From contig NC_064838.1 of assembly GCF_024166365.1 (NCBI RefSeq), forward strand, positions 75,408,001-75,472,000: a stretch of 64,000 nucleotides of DNA. The letters are read 5' to 3'. Shown in pieces: positions 21,807 to 34,645 of this stretch. The notes below the pieces were generated by a model. That model did not search any database, had not been told where the DNA came from, and saw nothing but the letters and a program-made list of their open reading frames with translations. The DNA is from Elephas maximus indicus. Lineage: Eukaryota > Chordata > Mammalia > Proboscidea > Elephantidae. Numbering within the stretch: position 1 is the stretch's first letter; each line of letters starts with the position of its first letter. Position numbers and translations under genes: made by a program.

Positions 21807-23254
21807 AAGTTTCAAAGGAGATCATTGAACTGCCCAAAGGCAAGAAGTTAAGTAAAAGTTCCCTTGAGGTGCTTTCAAGATCTGAGGTGAACAGATCAGG
21901 AGTGCTCATTAAATGTTCATTGTAGACTGAATGACTGGATTGTTCAACTGGACTGCAGGTTAAATGTCAGGGTATTATTGAATGCAGTTGATCATGGAAC
22001 ATTCAGTTATGGGAACTGAGAACACATGACAACTGAGATATTTTGGGTTTAGATCCACTTGTTTCTCACATGTAGTTTTAGGATGAATTAGTGTCCTACT
22101 TTAAACCCTGTTCACTTAACCCTATTTTAAACCCTATTCATTTGCATCTTACTGAGGTGACATTTCTAGTGAATAATTCAGAAACTATGGCAAGATTCAA
22201 ACCCAATTAATAAAATGAAAAATTGAAGTAAGAGATTATTTTATTGGGATCCAAAATGCCTTCAGAATGAAATTCAAATCAATGATAACGCTTATTTTTG
22301 CAGGTTATAGGAGAGGGAATGGAGAATGAGAAAGAGTAAGCAGAGAGTAATACCTTTATTTTCTGTTTTAATTTTTTATACAGATTTGGGAAAATAACTA
22401 GAGTAGATAATTTGTAATATTCTTCGCTGTGTTATGTTAAAGTGTTATCTACGGTTATTTTCAAGATCAAGGGACGAATCCCAGCAACAGCTGCATTCAC
22501 TTGCCAAACTCAACATTTTAGTAGATTAATATTGTAAATACATTTAAATTTCAAAAAGGGAAGATAGCTCACTTATTTTCATTTACTCAACAGACACTGA
22601 GCTCCTGCAACAGGCGGTTCTAGATACTGATGACACATCGGTGAATCACATAGGAAAAAATCTCCTGCCTCACAGTTTATTCTATGAGAGACGGCAGATA
22701 AGACACAATAAGGAAATAAACTATATACTAGGTTATAGAGTAGAAATTGTTATGGAAATATGCAGAGTAGATAGGAGAAGCTATAAAACCAGGTTGGGTA
22801 TTGCTATTTAAAAAAAATATAAGCAGGGTTCAGATGTGTTTGATTTGAATTCTCTCTTTACTGACTAATGCTCAAATAGAATTATTTTCACTTGGATAAA
22901 CTAAGTCAACAAAATTCAAATCAATGAGTAAATTGAATGCAATCCCCTTTTGAAATCTAAATTTTACTCTCAGATACCTCCGGCCTCTGTTTACCCTGTA
23001 GTCAGCTCACAACACCCGCAACTTTGATATTGGTTTTGCTAGGAAAATGATTTATCAAGAGTCCTCTCTGATTGAACTCAAATTAAAGCTACTCATCAAT
23101 GGTTCCCTTATGAAATCTACTTCCCTTCCTCTCCCTCAGATGATTGGCATGGGGCGGTCAACTGACCCAAAAGGACCTCATCCATTGGCAGAAAATGGTC
23201 AATCAGGTGTTATCTCTCAAGAATTTTAACAAGTGATTCAGATCTGTTGTTGCT
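21807..23254. other. Gene-free DNA of unit X
   Basis: 21,820-22,555 matches 59,610-60,296. 22,560-23,240 has no partner in X' and resembles a decayed old repeat (ACTCAACAGACACTGAGCTC). No gene. Confidence 0.5.
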
Positions 23255-24092
23255 ATTGCTGTTGTTAGGTGCCATCGAGCCAGTTCCAACTCATAGCAAC
23301 CCCATGGACAACAGAAGGGAACACTGCCCGGTCCTGTGCCATTCTCGCAATCCTTGTTATTATACTTGAGCTCATTGTTGCAGCCACTGTGTTAAATCCA
23401 TCTTGTTGAGGGATTTCCTCTTTTTTGACAACCCCCTACTTTACCAAGCATGATGTCCTTCTCCAGGAAACAATCCCTCCTGATAATAAGCCCAAAGTAT
23501 GTGGGACGCAGTCTCACAATCCTTGCTTCTAAGGAGCATTCTGGCTGTACTTCTTCTAAGACAGATTTGTTTGTTCTTTTGGCAGTCTTTGGTATATTTG
23601 ATATTCTTCGCCGACACCACAATTCAAAGACATCAATTCTTCTTTGGTCTTCCTTATTCATTGTCCAGCTTTTGCATGCATATGAGGCAATTGAAAACAC
23701 CATGACTTAAGTCAGGTGCACCTTAGTCTTCAAGGTGATATCTTTACTTTTCAACACTTTAAGAAAAAGTCTTTTGTGGTAGATTTGCCCAATGTAGTGC
23801 ATCTTCTAATATATTGACTGCTGCTTCCATGGGTGATGATTGTGGATCCAAGTAAAATGAAATCCTTGACAACTTCAATCTTTTCTCCATTTATCATGAT
23901 GTTGCTTATTGGTCCAACTATGAAGATTTTTGTTTTCTTTATGTTGAAGTGTAATCCATACTGAAGACTGTGGTCTTTGATCTTCATCAGTAAGTGCTTC
24001 CAGTCCTCCTCACTTTGACCAAGCAAGGTTGTGTCATCTGCATACTGTAGGTTGTTAATGAGTCTTCCATCAATTCTGTTGCAGATGTTAAT
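23255..24092 (-). mobile_element. RTE 3' half, reverse
   Basis: Reverse-strand pieces include EVVKDFILLGSTI, TFELW-like sequence and KSVLEEVQPECSLEARIV. Its 3' end (GTTGTTAGGTGCCATCGAGC) is at 23,261. Shared with X' at 60,536-61,030, so it predates the duplication. Confidence 0.85.
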
Positions 24093-24205
24093 GGACCCAT
24101 GTTAAATGATGAAGTCATTTGTTCCAGGAACATCTACAGTTGAGTTTCTGAGAATGCCCTTGTCTCTGCCCTTCCTGAGTCCTGAATGCTTTTCCATCAG
24201 ATTGA

Positions 24206-24415
24206 CTGGGATCACCTCCCATTGCCATCTGATGCATTTCGACTCATCACAAACCTATATGACAGAGCAGAACTTCCTCATAGGGTTTCCAGGGTTGTGA
24301 TCTTCATGGAAACAGACTCCTGCATCTTACTCCCCTGGAGCAGCTGGTAGGTTCAAACCAACCCACTTTTGGTTAATAGCTGAACACTTAACCACTTGGT
24401 CACCAGGGATCCTTA
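24206..24415 (-). mobile_element. AfroSINE, long variant, reverse
   Basis: GGGTTTCCAGGGTTGTGATC and TTAACCACTTGGTCACCAGG in reverse orientation. It sits at the X/Y boundary, as do its counterparts near 61.03-61.38 and 63.75-63.95 kb. Confidence 0.85.
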
Positions 24416-24827
24416 ACTCTGATCAGTACCCTAAAAATAAAACTTTTTTTCAATTGAAGGAGTTTCAGGAAGCTCCTGTTCTAATCTCTAAGATATTATT
24501 GTCCTCCTTCCCTGAATGTTTTTTGGACCATGGTGTGAATGGCGAGCAGATTAATAGATAATCTGATTCCTCTCTTTTCCTGATTTCTTTTTGTTATTAT
24601 ATTTTAAATAAGCATAAAATTCAAGTCTTTTTACATATGAGGACATTGAGCTGCCAACTCCGAAATGATGAGTGATCTGAAGGTAGAAAAAACATTTCCT
24701 GACCTCCGTGTTAGTGTTTTTCTATTGCATTATATTACCTTCTGTCTTACAAGGTGCATCCCCTAGAGAGTTTTTCTCTAAGCCCATTTCCATTTCCATC
24801 TTCTGGAAGTTTGCTTTTTTATAAGTT

Positions 24828-25809
24828 TCATGTTTTATTTTTATCAGAAACCACCACCAGTCTGGTCCACAACTTCCTCATGGCATTTTTTACTTCCTTA
24901 TTCCTGAATGTGTAAATCACAGGATTGAACAAGGGAGTTAGGAGGGTAGGAAATATGGCCACAATTTTTTCAAAGGAGAAAGTAGATGGAGGTCGTGCAT
25001 ACGCAAATATGCATGGGACAAAGAACAAAACCACAATCTGCAATGTGAGATCCACAGGTTGAGAGAGCTTTCCTTCGACCTTCAGAGCTATGAGTTGTCA
25101 GCGAGACCAAGATGACACAATAGGAGATAAGCAACAATAAGAAGTTTATGATGCAGATTAACCCACTATTTGCAACAACAAAAAAGCCAAGGATATGAGT
25201 GTCAGTGCAGGCAAGAGCCAATAATGGGTATAAATCACACATGAAGTGATCAATGACATTGGGGCCACAAAAGGGCAGCTGAAATATAAAGAGAATTTGT
25301 ATTACAGAATGCAAGAAGCCCCCTGCCCAGGCTACCCCCATCAGAATGCCACAGAACCTCCAGTTCATGATAAAGAGGTAGTGCAATGGCTTGCAAATAG
25401 CCACATAACTATCATAGGCCATGGCGGTGAGGACAATCACCTCTACTCCAGGAAAGAAGTGCTCAGCAAAGAGCTGTGTCATGCAGCCCTCGAAGGAGAT
25501 GGTTTTCCTCTCATAGAGGGAGTCCACAATCATCTTTGGAGCAATGACAGAGGAAAAGCACTCATCCAGGAAGGACAGGAAAGCCAGAAAGAAGTACATG
25601 GGGGAGCCCAGGAGCGCCAAGCTGCTGATGATGGTCACTACAATTAGCAAATTGCCCCCAACAGTTGCAATGTAGGTAAGCAAAAATACAACAAATATTA
25701 TTGTTTGACTATTTGGGTTTTGTGAAAGCCCCAATAGAACAAACTCTGTCACACAGCTTTGATTTTTCATGATTTCAGAGGAAAAGGTGAAAGCTTCCAT
25801 AGTGACCAT
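24828..25809 (-). pseudogene. OR4C15: Olfactory receptor pseudogene, OR4C15-like (gene B)
   Basis: Nearly the whole OR4C15-like coding region is present. It begins at an ATG at 25,809; the Met at 25,770 ([10 protein letters not shown]) matches the human start better. The frame runs through PMYFF, the IC2 motif, [12 protein letters not shown] and [10 protein letters not shown], then shifts in TM6. Relative to gene C there is one extra base at about 25,034-25,040, and the C-terminal part ([21 protein letters not shown]) continues in another frame to the stop at 24,828. The predicted truncated protein of 279 residues lacks TM7, so it should be non-functional. The IC2 motif reads DSY instead of DRY, a second harmful-looking change. 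It lies at the start of duplicated unit Y and is paralogous to gene C at 37.7-38.7 kb. Confidence 0.9.
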
Positions 25810-26479
25810 GTAGAATCCGAACTTAGGAGAAAGAGATATTTGCCACAGACTAGTTTATGGGATTAGCTAGTCATCAATGCATTGGTGCATCCATAAGCAA
25901 AGTTATTTTAAGTGCTTGTTTCTGTTGAGAATACAAAATGAGAAATATGTTAAAGGTGGTAGTGAGACACCAGGAAGGATCAAGGTTAAATACTTTAAAA
26001 TAGCCAGAGTTTCAATACAAGGAATGGAAACATTCATATGTGGTAGGAGTGACAAATAGTTTTTATCTCAAGTGCCAAATCTGATTAGTTAGTAGTGGCT
26101 ACCTAGAGTGAGTTATTGAGAATTCTGAAACACATCCAAGCTCTGAAGAAAGGGGAACTGTAATGTATTAGTTATGTCTGCCATTGACATGGCATGGGAA
26201 CCAGGATGACTTGCATGGGAGATACATCTCTCCCCAGTAAACTGCTTTATCTACAAATAGAAGACAACATAACATGCAGTTTTACAGGCACGTGGAAATC
26301 ACACCTACTCACACAGATATTTCTTTAAAAGTCTGACCTGAATTGGGCCTTTAAGATGAATTAATTCATTCCTTATAAAAAAATAAAGGCCTATGAAATT
26401 GCCTAGACATATGCTTAGCCAATAATATGTATACATTAATTTTTTGGTTGCTTTTTTAATTCATCATTTTAAAATGAAA

Positions 26480-26725
26480 ACGGAAGCTGGTAAAAATAAC
26501 ACTAACTACTTCAGTGTGCTGTGCTGATAACTAAGTGAAATAATGCAAGGAAAGCAATTGCTCAGTGCCTTGTGTCTAGGATACAGTCCATGTTAGGACT
26601 TATTATCCCTATGTTACTGGTAACAAATATATGCTTTAAGAGGTTAAGGTCAAAAAATTTTCAAAAAGTGGATCTGGGATTTTCTGGTTCCAGAGCCCAG
26701 GTCCATTCCACCTTATCAATAAGGA
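26480..26725 (+). mobile_element. Possible MIR-like remnant
   Basis: AAGTGAAATAATGCAAGGAA and CTGGTTCCAGAGCCCAGGTC resemble MIR blocks in order. Shared with 39,345-39,570. Weak similarity. Confidence 0.4.
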
Positions 26726-27539
26726 AAAGGGTGAGAATATTTCTTTTCTAAGGAGAACTTCAGAGCAAGGATGGCCTTTCTACAGTCTCCACATACCTCT
26801 CAACGTTAAAAACTTCTGATTCTCTTGTTCAAGTACAAATGAGACATGTCAGGGAACTAACTGCAAATGATGTATAATCAGAAGGTAATGGCCCCACCAT
26901 ATACATATATATCATATACACTTTGACAAAAACCATGTAGGTAAGGAATAGAAACAAGATGTTGAATATAAGACACTCTATCAATATTAACCAATTACTT
27001 ATACAATGTGGCTCAGTATATTTAAGTACAATCCCTCAAGGTATATCTGCTTCAAAATTATATAACTTTATTGTCAAATAGTTCATACATACTTTACCTG
27101 ATCACCTCATAGGATTATGATGAGGGCCAATTATGAAATGTGAAAATGTTGCTTATGATAAGGAACTGTTGCAAATTGTGGTTATTATTATCCCACTTAA
27201 TAAGTCAGCTGCTTTACCCATTGAAAGCATTTCCATGAGTCAACTAGATAATTACTTCAACGTTGGACTTCATTTTCCATAAGAAGACATGGCTTTGAAG
27301 GATGAGTGTATCTTCACCTGTACATATAACACAAACGTATCACTCAAATAGTTTATACAATTATGTTTGCTGAAGAAATGAATAAAAAAAATTGTGAGAA
27401 CTATCAGGAAACTGATTTTGTCAAATGCCACTTAGAATTAGCAAATAAAACTAACAAATATACAATTGTATAGGTTAATGTCTTCTGTTAACTTGCTTTA
27501 AAACAGCCATTTCCTTAATTTCTCAGAGTCTAGGCAATA

Positions 27540-27690
27540 CTAGGGAACCCCAAAAGGACATTGGTTAAGAGTTTAGCTGCTAACCAAAAAGTTAGCAGTT
27601 TGAATCCACCAGCCGCTCCTTGGAAACCCTATGGTGGCCAGTTCTGCTCTGTCCTAGAGGGTCACTGTGAGTAGGGATTTGTTTTTTTTT
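27540..27690 (+). mobile_element. AfroSINE in Y only
   Basis: Short-type SINE (TTAAGAGTTTAGCTGCTAAC through AGAGGGTCACTGTGAGTAGG) with a T-run. Y' at about 40,465 is uninterrupted. Confidence 0.88.
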
Positions 27691-28691
27691 AGGGAATCCT
27701 AAATTGTGTCACCACTGTTAACTCCACATCTAGGGACATGCTGTCACCCAGAAAACAAGAGTATAAAACAAACCCAAGAAGATCTTGCATCTGTCAACAA
27801 CCATTTATTAAAAAATGAAGGATATCAATATATGATTCAACAGTGGTCAGTTTAGCCTAGGACCAAAGCAGGAGAAAAAATGAGATGAAATGAGTAACAC
27901 CATCAATTCCATACTCCTACAGGCCTGGGTTCAAATCCAAGCTCTTCAATTTAGTTATGCATCATGGAATAGAAAAAAATAAGTTACTTAAAATCTTTGG
28001 TTTTCACTTCTGGAAAATGAGTGTAATAAGAATGCCTATTGATAGAATCAGATAACAGCGTACACTTAAAAATATTCAATAGGAGATCAAGCCCCCAGGC
28101 AACTGACAGAGAAGAATTGTCAACATTTTTATTTATACTTAATTCCCCCTTTACCATGAACATGGCCCATAAATGCTTTTACTGATAAGCTCTTTGGCAC
28201 ATCTTTTTATTACTTTAAAAGTATAAATTATTTGGTCACAGTGTAGGTATGCTAACTTTTTAAAGGCATACCACTTTTCAATGACCTTTGGAATCCCTTA
28301 GTAACACTCAAATCCACATAAGTCCACTTCATTTCTTCTTCGTACAGAGAAAATCAAATTGATTCTACATCAATCTATGATAATCTGTATTAATGATTAA
28401 ATAATTTTTAATCTTCCCACTTCTCCTATATGGGGAGTTCTAAGAGTAATACAATTTTAGAATTAAAATGTTCATTAGATATAAATAATCAGCCCTCCCT
28501 GTTTTCAGATGAAAAGGATTTCCAAAATTAGCATTCAAATGTTGACAATGGAGAATCAGTGTCCTTATGGTTTATGATCACAAGGTTTATGACTTTTAAG
28601 TCAATTAAAAGATGATTGTCCTAGATTGAGTCCTAGGACAGAATAAGGTCAGCAGTGAAGGACTAGTGAATTATGAATAAAATCTGGAGTT

Positions 28692-30307
28692 GGTTGTTGT
28701 TGTTAGGTGCCCTTGAGTAGGTTCCAACTCATAGTGACCCTATGTACAACAGAACCGTACACTGCCCGGTCCTGCACCATCCTCACCATCCTTGTTATAA
28801 TTGAGCCCATTGTTGCAACCTCCGTGTCAATCCACCTCATTGAGGGTCCTCCTCTTTTTCACTGACTCTCTACCAAGCTTGATGTCCTTCTCCAGGAACT
28901 GATCCCTCCTGATAACACGTCCAATGTACGTGAAGCAATGTCTTGCAATTTTCCTTCTAAGGACCATTCCGGCTGCACTTTTTCCAAGACAGATGTGTTT
29001 GTTCTTTTGGCAGCCTATGGTATATTCTATACTCTTCGATAACATCACAGTTTAAAGGTGTCAATTCTTCTTCAGTCTTCCCTCTTCACTGCCCAGTTTT
29101 CACATGCATATAAAGTGATTGAAAACACTATGGCTTGGGTCAGGTGCACTTTAGTCCTTAAAGTGACACTTCTGCCTGTTAACACTATAAAAGAGGTCGT
29201 TTGCAGCAGATTTGCCCAATGCAATGTGTCATTTGATTTCTTGACTGCAGCTTTCATGGGTGTTGATTGTGGATCCAAGTAAAATAAAATCCTTGACAAC
29301 TTTAATTTTTTCTGTGTTTATCATGATGTTGTTTATTGGTCCATTTGTGAGAATTTTTGTTTCCTTTATTTTTAGGTGTAATCCATACTGAAGGCTGTCG
29401 TCTTTGATTTTCATCAGTAAGTGCTTCTAGTCCTCTTCACTTTCAGCAGACAACACTGTGGCATCTGCATAACTCAGGTTGTTAATGAGTCTTCCTCCAA
29501 TTCTGTTGCCCCATTCTTCTTCAGATACTCCAGCTTCTCAGATTATTTGTTCAGCATACAGATTGAACAAGTCTGGAGAAATGACAAGACTCTGATGCAT
29601 AACTTTCCTGACTTTAAACTACAGCATCTCCTTGTTCTGCTCAAAAGACTGCCTCTTGAGCTATGTACAGGTTCTTCATGACCACAATTAGGTGTTCTGG
29701 AATTCCCATTCTTCCCAATGTTATCTATAATATGTTATGATCCATGCAGTTGAATCGCTTTGCATAGTCAATAAAACACAGGTAAACTATCTGGTATTCT
29801 CTGCAGTCAGCCAGGATCCATCTAACATCAGCAATGATATCCTTGGTCCCATGTCCTCTTCTGAACCTGGCCTGAATTTTCGGCAGGTCCCTGCTGATAT
29901 ACTGCTGCAACTGCTTTTGAATATCTTCAGAAAAATTTTACTTTTGTGTGATATTAATGATATTGCTAGATAATTTCTCCATTTGGAGGATCACCTTTCT
30001 TTGGAATAAGCATAAATATGGAACTCTCTCAGTCAGTTGGCCAGGTAGCTGTCTTCCAAATTTCTTGGCATAGACAAGGGAGCACTTCCAGCGCTGCATC
30101 CATTTTTGAAACATCTGAATTGGAATTCCATCAGTTCCTGGAGCCTTGTTTTTCATCAATGCCTTCAGTGCTTTTTGGACTTCTGCCTTCAATATTATTG
30201 GTTCCAGATAATATGCTATCTCCTGAAATGGTTGAATGTCAACCAATTATTTTTGGTTCAGTGACTCTGTGTATTCCTTCCATCTTCTTTTGATACTTCC
30301 TGCATGG
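28692..30307 (-). mobile_element. RTE copy inserted in Y only
   Basis: The longest RT-domain copy in the window. Reverse-strand segments include LMKNKAPGTDGIP, FRRGHGTKDIIADVRWI and KVVKDFILLGSTI. Flanked by ATCTGGAGTT and ATCTGAAGTT (28,682 and 30,308). Y' lacks it. Several frameshifts and stops, so inactive. Confidence 0.88.
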
Positions 30308-30418
30308 ATCTGAAGTTTAATTAATTATAATAATATCCCAGTGCTTGTTTCATAGTTTTTTACAAATGTACTCAGGGTTACATAAAACACTAGCATTAGG
30401 TGGAGCTAGGTGAGGAGT

Positions 30419-30588
30419 GGAAACCCTGGTGGGGTAGTGGTTAAGAGCTATGGCTGTTAACCAAAAGGTTGGCAGTTTGAATCCACCAGGTGCTCCTTGG
30501 AAACCCTATGGGGCAGTTCTACTCTGTCCTATAGGGTCACTATGAGTCAGAATTGACTTGATGGCAAAGGGTTTGTTTTTTTTTGGTT
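30419..30588 (+). mobile_element. AfroSINE in Y only, with exact 12-bp duplication
   Basis: Flanked by TAGGTGAGGAGT at 30,407-30,418 and 30,589-30,600. Y' at about 42,198 is empty. Close to consensus, so a young copy. Confidence 0.92.
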
Positions 30589-30600
30589 TAGGTGAGGAGT

Positions 30601-32709
30601 ATACAAGAACTCTCTGTACTATCTGTGCAACTTCTCTGTAAATCTAAAATTACATAAAATCAAAATATCATTAAAAAAAAAAGTGATTGTTCTGTTTCTG
30701 CTATCAAAAGGGTAGTTATCCCAGCTTCCTCACAGAATAACCAGGGGCCCTTGAACAAACCGGTAAGCCTCAGTGTTCTCACCTATAAAGTAGGTATAGT
30801 AACACTTGTTCAAGCTGCCTCACTTACAAGAGTCCAATAGGACAGTTATTATCAAAATGATTGGCAAAGTATAAAGTTTTAAAAATGTGAAATAGTGATG
30901 CCAGTATTATTTTCAAGCAATGACTACACACACAAAGTTAGCTATAAAAGAATAAAATGTGTGTTTTTAATTTTTTTTTTTTTTAATTATCCTCATTGCT
31001 AAAATTGCAATTAAACTGTTTCCATTCATGTAACCTTTTTGGAAAATACATTAGTAAATATTTCCAGTCTGATAAACACGTTCCTATCATTTATACTAGC
31101 TACCTCAACTCTAAACAATAAACAATTCTTTAACAATAGAAAGATTTTTATGTAATTCAGACTACTTCAAATTAATAAGGGATGATGCTGTCAATAAAAT
31201 GCTGATTAATGATATAAAGACATAGAAGGTGAAGCATCTTTACAATATGTTAAATGACCAAAATAGAAGAAAAATTGAAATACTCCTGTCCATTTGTATA
31301 GATATTATAATTTTAAAATCTAGATGGGAACATGGAAATGGCAGAGATTGCTTATTTTCTTTTTAATATGTATCTTTAGGTAATCTTATGAATATTTTAA
31401 ATTTTTATTTTTAACCAAGGTTAAACCCACAACACTGTATTTTCCATCAATTAAATAGTTCATAAAAGTAGGTTGGAACTGGGGCAATTTTATCATTTAT
31501 CCAGTATGATTTGTTTGTATATGTGGAATTCTCATGATAACATAACATGGGTTAGATTGTTACTTTAAAAATAAAGTTATTGTAAAGACTCCATTAATAG
31601 CTATACCGTGAGTTCCAGCCTTACCCTGCCCCTATACTTACTGTGGTATCAATTTTAAATTCATGTCTCCACCTTAGGACACAGCTTGTTTTGTCCATAT
31701 TTCTCCTAGAAGATCCCATGGTCTTTCCTTTCTTGATAGCCATACACTGCACCAGACACTGCGTAGGGAACCCTCAAGGCCAGCTGTGAACTGTGCATTC
31801 TAGGGCACCTCTTGGAGAGTGACCTTGGAAGTTTACCTCCCCAACCCCCAATAACCCCATTGCCCACTATTTTTTTCCTGTTAGTTTTAATAATAAAATT
31901 AATTCTAATGCCAATGATTTGAAAACAATAGAAGCTACTGTTTCAACTTTGAAGTATGTATAACATTAAAAAATAAATGCAGAATTAGAAATAAGGTTGT
32001 CAACATAAGCAGTGTTTTTGTTATTTCAAGCAATAAAGATATAAATGTATATTTTAGAATCACTTTTATGTACATATATTTGTATATCAGTCATATCTGC
32101 ATATGAATATGCATTTCTAAATAAATATGGTTATTACAAATTAAAAGAATAGGTTTAAAATCCATTCTTAGTTACTCTCTTTGTTAAGTTCATTAGTGCA
32201 CTGTGTTTCTGATCCAGGGTTGTTGTTATCATTTATTTCAGCAATATTTATGTCTTGACTGTCTACTTAAGCATATTCCCTTCCTTGACAACCTGGAAAA
32301 TCTTTTCTCCTCACATTGCAGATGCTTTTCCCTTCTGCAGTGTTGTTCTGCTGGTTTCTCTAAACATCTCATCTTATACTCTTGCTATTTCTAGAATTAA
32401 AAAAAAAATAATAACCTCACTGTTTCTACCTGTGTCCTTCCTGATGGATGCCTGAGGTTTCTTTGTTCTCTCTTAGGAGCTTAGCTCATTTTAGGAGACA
32501 GACAAAGGTCACCCCAATTAGCACTATAGCAGTTCAGAGCGTCAGTCATTTAAGCATCCTTGAACAATTCTGAGAGAAATCTCATGTGATCTATGATATG
32601 AAACACACTTAGTGAAAATTTCAAGTCAGAAGACTCTGCTCTTTGATTTAATGAATCACTTTTACTCTTAATTCCCTACCCTGTGATATATGTGGAAAAA
32701 CTAAGGGAT
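30601..32709. other. Gene-free DNA of unit Y
   Basis: Collinear with 42,215-44,130, except for about 170 bases near 31.0-31.2 kb missing from Y'. A MIR-like patch lies at about 30,740-30,890. No gene. Confidence 0.5.
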
Positions 32710-32720
32710 ATATTATATAT

Positions 32721-32884
32721 GGAAACCCTGGTGGCGTAGTGGTTAAGTGCTACGGCTGCTAACCAAAGGGTCGGCAGTTCAAATCCACCAGGCGCTCCTT
32801 GGAAACTCTATGGGGCAGTTCTACTCTGTCTTATAGGGTCGCTATGAGTTGGAATCGACTCGAGAGCACTGTTTTTTTTTTTTA
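32721..32884 (+). mobile_element. AfroSINE in Y, young copy
   Basis: Flanked by ATATTATATAT at 32,710-32,720 and 32,885-32,895. Very consensus-like, with CpGs kept (GGTCGGCAG, GGAATCGACTCGA). The best reference copy in the window. Confidence 0.92.
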
Positions 32885-33214
32885 ATATTATATATAGGAA
32901 TTCTGTAAGTGATAAAGTAGCAATTGAGGTACCATGCTCCTACATCAGTATTCTTTATAGTCTCAGAAGATCTCAGTTTTCAGTCTAAAACACCAGGATG
33001 GGGAGAGCCTCAGCGGGTAAACGATAACTGAGAATATATTAAGAAAGAATATATAAAATGCCATATAGAGAGCTAGGACAAAATATGCACTGTGTCCCCT
33101 CTAAGGTATTTGGATTTAACTTGAAGATGACAAGCTGAAGGTAGATCTAATTTCATTAGACTTTAAGTAAAATGTACTGGTACTCCCAACCCAGAGAAAG
33201 TTTTGTATTATAAT

Positions 33215-33420
33215 AGCTGATATTCATGGACCATCTATAATACATTACTTCATATATTTCCAAATCTTTGCCACTATTATTATCCTTTTAAAGATTAGGT
33301 GTCTGAGAACCAGAAAGGTGATGTAACTAGCCCAAATGTACTAATTATTGGTAGTTCCACGAATTAAACTTGGTGGTCTGACCACTACCCTCACACTTTT
33401 AAGCACTACACCACACTTTT
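33215..33420 (+). mobile_element. MIR
   Basis: Follows the MIR order: ATTTCCAAATCTTTGCC, TATTATCCTTTTAAAGATTA, then CAGAAAGGTGATGTAACTAG. Shared with 44,610-44,830. Confidence 0.7.
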
Positions 33421-34202
33421 GAAGCCCTTTTATAAAGTGCAAAAATGTAAACTATAAATCTTACCGTGTGTCAGTTCCTGGAAAACTCTGGTGTTGGCAA
33501 TCTCCTATTCTTCATCGACAAAAGTCCATTCAGTGGCTGGATAAAATGTGAAGGTTGTTTCCAGCTCTTATATCTACATCTAAGAGAGAGAGAGAAAGAG
33601 CCTCACAGGCACTCAAGGTGGAGAATGTTCTCCACTGCTTCTCAAGTGCTGCCTTCAATATGGCCTCAGAGAACAAAAATAAATAAGCAAACTTTCCTCC
33701 TTTAGTTCCAACTGAAATTTAAAGCGGTTTCCCCAAGGACATGAGCGTGTAGTACTTCCCCTCAGTTGGCCCCAGTGTTGGAAAAGTTCCCATTGGTATG
33801 ATTTTCCAAGACACAGTTTAATGTGGCTTGATTTGCTTAAGCGTTTGCGAAACTTTTATGTCCCTGAGAAATTGTTTTTTTTTTTTTTTCCAACTGCTCC
33901 AGAGTTTCTATTTGAAGATGCTTTCATTTCCTTTTATGTTCAGGAATAGAACAGCATGTATGCTGGGATGGAAACGCCTATGTTCTTACTAAACCCAAAA
34001 GCTGAGTTCTGGGATAAGGCTCAGCATCAGACCATGAATATAACAAGTGCTGTTCTTGGGCAGGGGTAGCAATGAGTGCTTATTAAAGAATAACGTATTT
34101 CATGCATAAATATGTAAAAAAAATACATATTAAACCAAATGTTATTTTTTTCTCTCAATACCTGAACTTTATATTTCATGACTTTGAAACTAAAAGCCTA
34201 AT

Positions 34203-34400
34203 TTCTATCCCTGGGTGGTGCAAATTGTTAGTGCACTCAGCTGCTTACAAAAGGTTGGAAGTTCAAGTCCACCCCGAGGCAGTTTAGAAGAAAGGCCTGG
34301 CCTCTATTTTCAAAAAATCTGCCCTTAGAAACCTATGGACTACATTTCTCCTCTGACACACATGGGGTCTCCACGAGTCAGAATCAACTCAATAACAATT
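34203..34400 (+). mobile_element. AfroSINE, GGCCTG variant (shared with Y')
   Basis: CCCTGGGTGGTGCAAATTG head, GAAGAAAGGCCTGGCCTC block, tail CCACGAGTCAGAATCAACTC. Partner at 45,622. Confidence 0.85.
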
Positions 34401-34597
34401 TTTTTAAAATTTTTTCCTCTTGTCATTTTATTTGAAAATAATGAATGACAAATCTGTTTATCCTGATGGTATGTAGCATTGTGATTGAAGTTTGAGGGAA
34501 AACCAAGAGTCGGCCCATGAGACCAACACAGAAAAGGACCAGACCAAACAGGTTGTTGTCCCATACACTCTTTAAACATTTTATTCTACTATTTATA

Positions 34598-34645
34598 GGG
34601 TCGTTATTAGTTGGAATCTGCTCAAAGGCAATGTGTTTTTTTTTT
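34598..34645 (+). mobile_element. 48-bp SINE/RTE tail insertion
   Basis: Only the 3' tail (GGGTCGTTATTAGTTGGAAT, T-run) is present. It is flanked by an 8-base duplication, TATTTATA, at 34,590-34,597 and 34,646-34,653. Empty in Y' near 46,010. Confidence 0.85.

Larger units (their letters stand above)
10295..24415. repeat. Segmental duplication unit X (paralogous to X' at 50.08-61.4 kb)
   Basis: Collinear similarity runs through intergenic DNA. Anchors are 10,295 to 50,080; gene A to gene D; 13,056 to 53,176; 14,070 to 53,580; 16,142 to 54,160; 17,540 to 55,525; 18,470 to 56,505; 21,413 to 58,768; and 21,820 to 59,610. X alone carries an L1 5' fragment, an extra SINE, an RTE copy and about 620 bases at 13.44-14.05 kb. 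Non-coding similarity looks to be about 80-85 percent by eye, an old duplication. Confidence 0.85.
25810..28681. other. 5' flank of gene B, gene-free
   Basis: Collinear with 38,669-41,450. Similarity just upstream of the OR starts is high, so the remains of a promoter may lie here, but no element is recognisable. Contains the SINE at 27,540 and a MIR-like patch. Confidence 0.5.

Noticed and set aside
25246-25647. 133-codon open frame opposite OR B, with a 133-codon partner opposite OR C (38,108-38,509)
   Set aside because: Antisense shadow of the OR coding sequence. Conservation follows from the sense strand, and A and D show the same effect with 81 codons.
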